Assembly: GCA_030618605.1 (NCBI GenBank) | Contig: JAUXDC010000005.1 | Coordinates: 1-40,012 of the forward strand | DNA length: 40,012 nt | Direction of reading: 5' to 3' | DNA from: Holophagae bacterium | Lineage (GTDB): Bacteria; Acidobacteriota; Thermoanaerobaculia; Thermoanaerobaculales; Sulfomarinibacteraceae | Shown: piece by piece, positions 34,131-40,012 of the stretch | How the letters are laid out: each line of letters starts with the position of its first letter | How positions within the stretch are numbered: position 1 is the stretch's first letter | Notes under the pieces: model-generated | What the model was told of the DNA's origin: nothing | The model's database searches: none | Seen by the model: only the letters and a program-made list of their open reading frames with translations | Translations under genes and position numbers: made by a program

Positions 34131-36562
34131 CCGAGCGTACCCTTCGGGAGATTACGGCGGTAGCGTTGATCCTCGGCGCCATATTGATGGCGGTGGCCCT
34201 GATCAGCCACCATCCCATGGATCCCAGTCCCTTCAGAACTCAGACTGCTCACGACACACCCCTGAACCTTGTCGGGTGGCTTGGCGCCAGCGTATCGGCG
34301 TCCCTGCTTGGCGTGTTCGGTGTGTCTGCGGTCCTCCTGCCGATCCTGGCAGCAGTTCTGGGGTGGTTCCTCCTCCGACAACAGGTTCCGGACGGGCTCA
34401 AATGGGTCGGCATCGGCTGGTTGCTGGTCCTGATGTCCATTCCCGGACTGGTCGGCCTGTTGTGTTCCGAAGTGTCTTTTAAGGGCGGCACCTTGTCGTG
34501 CGGGGGCCTGGTCGGACACGCGACCGGCGACCTGCTGGGCGGTCTGGCCGGACCGGTCGGGCGCGTGATTATCCTGATCTTCTTCGTCATCGTCGGCCTC
34601 TTGTTGGTTTCTGGACTCTCGGTGGAAAGGGGCGCTGACGGCATACTCCGCCAATTGGCCGACCGGATTCGACGACGCAGGGAAAACAAAGAGGATCAAC
34701 AGCGCCTCCAACAAAAAGAGGATGACCGCCGAGCCGTCCTCAGCCGCCAGCACGACCGCCTGACCGAGAGCTATCCAGGCCCCGGGTCGATTACGGTCAA
34801 GGAACTCAAGGGCAAGGGGAGTATCCGTATCAACCGCCGCAAGGGGGGCACCGGTGCTGAGGATCACCCGACCCCTTCCGGCCGCCTGGAGCTCCAAATC
34901 GATCGACCGGAGACCTCCAGCGCAAAAAGGTCGAAGGCGCCGAAAACCAGCCGGGGCATATCCCCTGCACCCAAACCGAAGATCCAAATCCAGGAGGAAT
35001 TCGACTTCGTCGAGGACCTGGACACCTACGATCTGCCGCGACTGTCCTTCCTCGATACCCAGGACGATGAGATTGAGCGGGACTCGTCGGCACTGATGGA
35101 AAACGGCCGAATGCTGACGGACAAGTGTCAGGAGTTCAAGGTCCGGGGCGAGGTCGTCAACATTCGAACCGGACCGGTGGTGACCACCTACGAATTCCGG
35201 CTGGCATCGGGCGTCAAGATCGCCGCAGTCCAAAACCTCTCCGAGGACCTCGCACTGGCACTGCGCACCTCGTCAGTCAGAATCGACCGCATCCCAGGCC
35301 GGGCAACGGTCGGCATCGAGGTTCCCAACCCCGAGCCCGAGGTCATCAAGCTCTCCAAAATCATCGACACCCCGGAATTCCAAAGAGCCCGATCGTTGCT
35401 GACCCTGTGTATGGGCGTCGACATCCGAGGCAATCCCTTCGTCACTGATCTCCAGAGGGCGCCGCACCTCCTGATCGGCGGTTTCACGGGTTCGGGAAAA
35501 TCGGTCGGTATCAACGCGATGATTCTGTCGATCCTCTACAAGGCCCAGCCTGATGAGGTCAAGTTCATAATGGTCGACCCCAAGATGGTCGAGTTGGGGG
35601 TTTACAAGGACATCCCCCACCTCCTGACACCGATCATCACCGAGCCGAAAAAAGCGGCCAACGCCCTGGGGTGGGCCGTTGACCAAATGGATCAGCGATA
35701 CCGGAAACTGGCCACCCTTGGGGTCCGAAACCTCGAACAGTACAACCAGTTGGTCAGCGACCCCAAGCAGTTGAAATTGACCCGGGAACGGCTCCTCGGA
35801 GACGGGGATGAGGATCAGGAATTCGAGCCCATGCCCTTCATCGTCATCGTCATTGACGAGTTGGCCGATTTGATGATGACGGCGGGACGAGCCGTTGAAG
35901 AGGCAATCACGCGCATCGCCCAGAAGGCCCGGGCGGTTGGCCTCCACCTGATCTGCGCGACCCAGCGGCCCTCTGTCGATGTCCTGACCGGCATCATCAA
36001 AGCCAATTTTCCGGTCCGGGTCGCCTACAAAGTTCGATCTCGGCATGACTCCAGGACTATTCTGGACGCCATCGGCGCGGAACACCTGATCGGGCGGGGC
36101 GACATGCTCTATCTGCCTCCCGGAACCTCGAACATCATGCGCATCCATGGTCCGCTGGTGACCGAGAAGGAAATCGCAAGCGTGGTTCGCTACATCAAAC
36201 GTTTTGGAAAACCCGAGTACCAAAAAGGCATTCTCAGTCACCAGCCACTCGGAGGGGGCGATCGGGGATCTGGGGGCGGGACCGGATCCACTGACGGCTC
36301 AGAGCCCTTCGAGGATCCGATGTACGAACAGGCCGTGCGTTTGGTCGTTACCGAGCGCAAGGCGTCGGCATCGCATATTCAAAGGCGATTGCGCCTGGGT
36401 TACACCCGATCAGCCCGGTTGATCGACATGATGGAAAGCGAAGGCATCGTCGGTCCGGCCGCCGGTTCGAAGGGCAGGGAAATCCTGGTGCCCGAAAACT
36501 ACTTCGCCGAGGTTAACGAGACCCACGCCCTCAACGGCGACAACGACCCAGGGGAGTCTTGA
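34127..36562 (+). CDS. ftsK: DNA translocase FtsK/SpoIIIE family
   Basis: N-terminal TM region, linker, HLLIGGFTGSGKSVGINAMILSILY, FIVIVIDELADLMMTAG, C-terminal winged-helix-like gamma domain (RRLRLGYTRSARLIDMMESEGIVGP). Confidence 0.96.
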   Translation: MTERTLREITAVALILGAILMAVALISHHPMDPSPFRTQTAHDTPLNLVGWLGASVSASLLGVFGVSAVLLPILAAVLGWFLLRQQVPDGLKWVGIGWLLVLMSIPGLVGLLCSEVSFKGGTLSCGGLVGHATGDLLGGLAGPVGRVIILIFFVIVGLLLVSGLSVERGADGILRQLADRIRRRRENKEDQQRLQQKEDDRRAVLSRQHDRLTESYPGPGSITVKELKGKGSIRINRRKGGTGAEDHPTPSGRLELQIDRPETSSAKRSKAPKTSRGISPAPKPKIQIQEEFDFVEDLDTYDLPRLSFLDTQDDEIERDSSALMENGRMLTDKCQEFKVRGEVVNIRTGPVVTTYEFRLASGVKIAAVQNLSEDLALALRTSSVRIDRIPGRATVGIEVPNPEPEVIKLSKIIDTPEFQRARSLLTLCMGVDIRGNPFVTDLQRAPHLLIGGFTGSGKSVGINAMILSILYKAQPDEVKFIMVDPKMVELGVYKDIPHLLTPIITEPKKAANALGWAVDQMDQRYRKLATLGVRNLEQYNQLVSDPKQLKLTRERLLGDGDEDQEFEPMPFIVIVIDELADLMMTAGRAVEEAITRIAQKARAVGLHLICATQRPSVDVLTGIIKANFPVRVAYKVRSRHDSRTILDAIGAEHLIGRGDMLYLPPGTSNIMRIHGPLVTEKEIASVVRYIKRFGKPEYQKGILSHQPLGGGDRGSGGGTGSTDGSEPFEDPMYEQAVRLVVTERKASASHIQRRLRLGYTRSARLIDMMESEGIVGPAAGSKGREILVPENYFAEVNETHALNGDNDPGES

Positions 36563-36563
36563 G

Positions 36564-36881
36564 ATGGGATCTTTCGAATTTGTAGGATTGGACATGCTGA
36601 CCCTCGGCGCCCTCGGTACAGCATCCGCGCTCCTCGTGGTCTTGATCATCAGTTTCCGCTCCCGCGGACGGGTCTTTTGTCAGTACCTCAAACACATGAG
36701 CGGCATCGAACTCAACCCGAAGATGGTCAACCGAGTCTTCAAGCACAACGGCCGTGCAGGGGTCCGAGATCTCCTGATCGATCTGATCATCCAGGAGGAC
36801 CTGTCCGACCCCTCTCGAGTCGTGACCCCGGACAGCAAGCCGGACCGCTCCATCTACGACTCCGGCGTCTTCGACCGCTGA
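36564..36881 (+). CDS. Small membrane protein of unknown function
   Basis: One TM helix (LGALGTASALLVVLIISF) plus basic/helical domain; starts 1 nt after the ftsK stop. Confidence 0.7.
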   Translation: MGSFEFVGLDMLTLGALGTASALLVVLIISFRSRGRVFCQYLKHMSGIELNPKMVNRVFKHNGRAGVRDLLIDLIIQEDLSDPSRVVTPDSKPDRSIYDSGVFDR

Positions 36882-36893
36882 GGCAAAAGAAGA

Positions 36894-37048
36894 CAATTGA
36901 ACCGCAAAGGTCGCTAAGATCGCAAAGATAGGCGCAAAGATAATTTTCAAAAATCAACCTTCGTCTTCTCTTCGTGCTTTTTGTGTTCTTTGTGGTTCAA
37001 TCGCTTTCCTCTTCGTGCCCCCTTCGCGCTCTTTGCGTCGCGGTTCAT
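36894..37048. repeat. RCRCAAAGA-type short-period inverted repeat (copy B, one left arm and two right arms)
   Basis: CAATTGAACCGCAAAGGTCGCTAAGATCGCAAAGATAGGCGCAAAG ... CTTTTTGTGTTCTTTGTGGTTCAAT ... GCGCTCTTTGCGTCGCGGTTCAT. Confidence 0.8.
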
Positions 37049-37050
37049 AA

Positions 37051-37082
37051 CTCCCCCTCTCCCCCTCTCCCCTGCTCCCCCA
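37051..37082. repeat. C-tract upstream of mutL, G-quadruplex potential on minus strand
   Basis: Minus strand GGGGG-AGCA-GGGG-AGA-GGGGG-AGA-GGGGG. Shares the 18-mer CTCCCCCTCTCCCCCTCT with 27626-27643. Confidence 0.75.
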
Positions 37083-37120
37083 CCTTATCCAAAATCCGGG
37101 TTATCCTTCCCCGATGGTGA

Positions 37121-38923
37121 ATGATGCGGATTAAGGTACTCCCGGACCATGTTATCAACCGAATCGCTGCCGGCGAGGTGGTCGAACGTCCCGCTTCCGT
37201 CGTCAAGGAGTTGGTCGAAAACGCCCTGGACGCCGGCGCCACACGAGTCGATGTCGAACTTTCCGTCGGTGGTCGCTCGTTGATTCGGGTTGCCGACGAC
37301 GGCTGCGGCATGGATCACGACGACGCTCTATTGGCTCTGGAGCGCCACGCCACCTCCAAGTTGGAAACGGCCGATGACCTCGACCATATCTCGACCCTGG
37401 GCTTTCGGGGCGAGGCCCTCCCTTCGATTGCCGCCGTCTCCAGATTCCGTCTCTCCAGCTGCGCCGACCCCGCCGAGGGTGGCGTGGAGATTACGGTTGA
37501 GGGCGGACGCATCCTCGGCGTTGAAGGGCAGGCACGCGGTCGGGGAACGACCATCGAGGTCCGGGACCTCTTCTTCAATACTCCTGCACGACGAAAGTTC
37601 CTCCATGCTCCCGAGACCGAACTGCGGCACGCACAGGACGCTGTTATTGCCATGGCACTGGCCAGGCCCGACGTCACCTTCATGCTGTCGCACGGAGGCA
37701 GGACCCTGATCGAAGCCCCTCTCGCCACATCCCTGGACCAGCGTCTGCGCGACCTCCTTCGTCGGAGAGGTCTGGACACCGTGCATCGTTTTGAGGCGGA
37801 GGGTGGTGGTCTTCGGGCCTGGGGACTGCTGGCGCCGGGCAAGGGCTCGGGGCGGCCCCAGCTGACCCTGCTGGTCAACGGCCGATGGGTTCGGGACCGG
37901 CTCCTGGTCGGCGCTGTCAACCGGGTCCTGCGCGCGGCAGGCTCGGGTTTTGGCGGGTCCAGGGTGGTGCTGCTGTTGACGGCGCCTCCTGATGCGGTCG
38001 ACGTCAACGTCCATCCGGCCAAAACCGAGGTGCGCTTCGCCCGGTCGGGCGCGGTCTTCAGCCTGGTCGAACGAGCCCTCCGTGGGGTCATCACCACCGG
38101 CCAGGGCCAGGTGGAGGTTCGTAACTTCGACAGTCTGGGGCCCTCACCGACTCCTCACGCGGCGGAGCCGCAGGCGATCACCTGGTCCGCCCCTGCCGCC
38201 CCGACCACCGGCCCATCCCTCTTCCCCCACCCGGTCTATCAACCAGTGGACGGCGAATCGAAGGCCTTCGACGAAGCGCGTCTGGGCCAACCGACCACCA
38301 CCGCACACGCAAGCGGCGCAAAGCCCGGCGCTTCCGACACGCCCTTCGGCCGCCTGATGGGACAGTACCGCCGGTCGTTCATTCTGCTCGAAGACCAGCA
38401 CGGTCTGGTCATCGTCGACCAACACGTCGCTCATGAGCGGGTGCTGTACGACCAGATTCTGCGCCGGTTGGATGGAGAGCAGGCGCCGTCACAACGCCTT
38501 TTGACACCCCTGCTGCTGGAGATCGACGAAGCCCAGGCTGCCGCCCTGCCGCGGTTGGTCGACGTCCTCGGCAAGGTCGGCCTGGAGGCCGATGTCTTCG
38601 GTCCGGAAACCGTGCGCATCTCGGCCCTCCCACCGGACCTCGACCCCGAGGAAGCCCGAAACGTCGTCGAGGAACTTCTCGAACGCGCCACCGAGATTGA
38701 CGGCATTCCCGAGCGGGTCACGGAGATCATCCGAGAAGAGCTGGCCGCCTCGATGAGCTGCCGGGGCGCAATCAAGGTCAATCACGGTTTGAATGAGATC
38801 GAACAGCGGTCCCTGCTGGACGATCTGGCCCACACCGACAACCCCTACCGCTGTCCGCATGGACGGCCGATCATCCTCCGCCTGAGCCAGGAGGAGATGG
38901 AACGACGACTCGGGAGACGATGA
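37121..38923 (+). CDS. mutL: DNA mismatch repair protein MutL
   Basis: IAAGEVVERPASVVKELVENALDAGATRV, DDGCGMDHDDALLALERHATSKL, STLGFRGEALPSIAAVS, DLFFNTPARRKFL. Confidence 0.97.
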   Translation: MMRIKVLPDHVINRIAAGEVVERPASVVKELVENALDAGATRVDVELSVGGRSLIRVADDGCGMDHDDALLALERHATSKLETADDLDHISTLGFRGEALPSIAAVSRFRLSSCADPAEGGVEITVEGGRILGVEGQARGRGTTIEVRDLFFNTPARRKFLHAPETELRHAQDAVIAMALARPDVTFMLSHGGRTLIEAPLATSLDQRLRDLLRRRGLDTVHRFEAEGGGLRAWGLLAPGKGSGRPQLTLLVNGRWVRDRLLVGAVNRVLRAAGSGFGGSRVVLLLTAPPDAVDVNVHPAKTEVRFARSGAVFSLVERALRGVITTGQGQVEVRNFDSLGPSPTPHAAEPQAITWSAPAAPTTGPSLFPHPVYQPVDGESKAFDEARLGQPTTTAHASGAKPGASDTPFGRLMGQYRRSFILLEDQHGLVIVDQHVAHERVLYDQILRRLDGEQAPSQRLLTPLLLEIDEAQAAALPRLVDVLGKVGLEADVFGPETVRISALPPDLDPEEARNVVEELLERATEIDGIPERVTEIIREELAASMSCRGAIKVNHGLNEIEQRSLLDDLAHTDNPYRCPHGRPIILRLSQEEMERRLGRR

Positions 38924-39789
38924 TGAAACGGGAAATCTGGCGCCTGACCGAAGGCCTGGTGTTCATGCACTTCGCCATCTACTTTCTGACCTCAACCGGT
39001 CAGGGAAGTGCCGCTGCGCTGGCCCTGATCCCCGGAACCGTTGCCGCCAGGCCCTGGACCCTCTTCACCTTCCAATTCATTCACGGCGGCATGATTTCCT
39101 TCTTCTTCTCCGCACTGGTTCTCTGGATCATGGCCCGACCCCTTGAGGAACTCTGGGGTTCACCCCGCTTTTTGGCCTTTTACCTTGTATCAATCGTCGG
39201 CGCCGCAGGGACGGCACTTCTGCTGGGCGCAACCCTGGTCGGCGACATCTTCCTTGCCACCTCCCTGCTTTTCACATTTGCCACCCTCTACCCCGATACC
39301 GAGTTCCTCTTGTTCTTCATCCTGCCGGTCAAGGTCAAGTATCTGGCCGTTGTCGGAGGAGCGTTCCTGGCCTTTCAGAGCTTCAACTATGGCCTCGTGG
39401 CCGGCGCAGCCAATTTCGTCGGAATGTCTGCAGGCTACGTTTTCTTCTTGGCGACGAGACGCATTCCGACCCGGCGCAAGATCGCATTCGAGATGAAGAA
39501 ACGTCGTGCAAAAAGAGAGATTTCACTCGAAAACGATGCCGTTGAGGGACGCAACCGCCTCTGGGACCCACGGGTCATGCAGGCCGAGACAGAGACCCGC
39601 GCCGCCGGGGAAGTTCCTGCCGGGCTCCTTCCCTTGCTCGAAGAACTGGAAGGGGCGGTCGACTCATCGGTCACCGTCTGCGCCCCGGAAGATTTCGGCC
39701 ACATTGACGATGAGACCTGCCGCACCTGCGCCGGTTATCCCGAGTGCGCCGCAAGGGCTATCCGGGCGGCAGCGGGGCAGAAGGAATAA
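38920..39789 (+). CDS. Rhomboid-like membrane protein, probably catalytically inactive, with C-terminal Cys-containing domain
   Basis: Multi-TM rhomboid-like layout (WTLFTFQFIHGGMISFFFSALVLWIMARPLEELWGSPRFLAFYLVS). C-terminal CAPEDFGHIDDETCRTCAGYPECAARA. 4-nt overlap with mutL. Confidence 0.75.
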   Translation: MMKREIWRLTEGLVFMHFAIYFLTSTGQGSAAALALIPGTVAARPWTLFTFQFIHGGMISFFFSALVLWIMARPLEELWGSPRFLAFYLVSIVGAAGTALLLGATLVGDIFLATSLLFTFATLYPDTEFLLFFILPVKVKYLAVVGGAFLAFQSFNYGLVAGAANFVGMSAGYVFFLATRRIPTRRKIAFEMKKRRAKREISLENDAVEGRNRLWDPRVMQAETETRAAGEVPAGLLPLLEELEGAVDSSVTVCAPEDFGHIDDETCRTCAGYPECAARAIRAAAGQKE

Positions 39790-39826
39790 CCACAAAAAGG
39801 CACAAAGAGGCACGAAAAGGGACTCA
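39786..39826 (+). repeat. RCRCAAAGA-type short-period repeat (copy C, left arm only)
   Basis: ATAACCACAAAAAGGCACAAAGAGGCACGAAAAGG starts at the TAA stop of the rhomboid-like gene. Confidence 0.6.
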
Positions 39827-39862
39827 ATCGAAGACCCTGAGCCTCCGACGCCATCGAGGTCT

Positions 39863-39918
39863 TTTTCCTCAAGGGGCTGTGCTCTGCCGATGCCAACACT
39901 GACGCCCCTTGAGGAAAA
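39863..39918. repeat. Perfect 15-bp inverted repeat with 26-nt loop
   Basis: TTTTCCTCAAGGGGC (39863-39877) / GCCCCTTGAGGAAAA (39904-39918). Confidence 0.9.
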
Positions 39919-40012
39919 TGCACCGAGCGGGAGCGACCGGTGGTTTTGTGAGTTCTCGACGATCTCCATGCGCTCCCGAAGGCCGGGGATGGGATTCAGG
40001 GGCCGGGGCAGC

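Noticed and set aside
33725-36241. 502-aa and 322-aa minus-strand ORFs
   Set aside because: Antisense to uppP/ftsK; no family features.
39863-39918. Intrinsic terminator
   Set aside because: Stem is perfect but has no T-tract after it on either strand.
39664-39969. 101-aa minus-strand ORF at the right edge
   Set aside because: Overlaps the rhomboid-like coding end, repeat copy C and the 15-bp inverted repeat; no motif, likely spurious, although a gene entering from outside the window cannot be excluded.
1-40012. tRNA, rRNA, transposase or prophage genes
   Set aside because: None recognised on either strand by reading; a tRNAscan/Infernal run would be needed to exclude small RNAs.

Overview
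The 40 kb window is gene-dense and GC-rich. It looks chromosomal, and the lineage cannot be fixed from sequence alone. Left half (about 1-23.7 kb): a surface-glycan locus. It contains a truncated GT2-like start at the left edge, three lipoproteins of the sulfatase / alkaline-phosphatase superfamily, a lipoprotein with three tandem beta-sandwich-like repeats, a secreted hypothetical, at least seven full glycosyltransferases, a coiled-coil repeat protein, a methyltransferase fused to a possible kinase-like domain, and a BNR/sialidase-like lipoprotein. Right half: a CBS/CysK-type PLP enzyme, a papain-family (C1A) secreted peptidase, a NUDIX hydrolase, trpB-trpA-rsmA, a membrane GDPD, a DUF4412-like protein, uppP, ftsK, a small membrane protein, mutL and a rhomboid-like membrane protein. 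Main observations: (1) all three 'sulfatases' have Thr where sulfatases need Cys/Ser for formylglycine, so they are unlikely to be classical sulfatases; (2) a coiled-coil repeat protein with a probable ATT start sits directly upstream of a GT2 and a methyltransferase/kinase-like fusion, which resembles a split WbdD-type chain-length ruler; (3) two families of short-period intergenic repeats (a heptad TCRAGTW and a roughly 9-nt RCRCAAAGA) sit at gene 3' ends and sometimes supply the stop codon; (4) two C-tracts sharing an 18-nt core, with G-quadruplex potential on the opposite strand, lie just upstream of trpB and mutL; (5) several genes have a -10-like box only 8-10 nt before the start codon. 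No tRNA, rRNA, CRISPR array or transposase was recognised. All functional calls are from reading the sequence; no database search was run.
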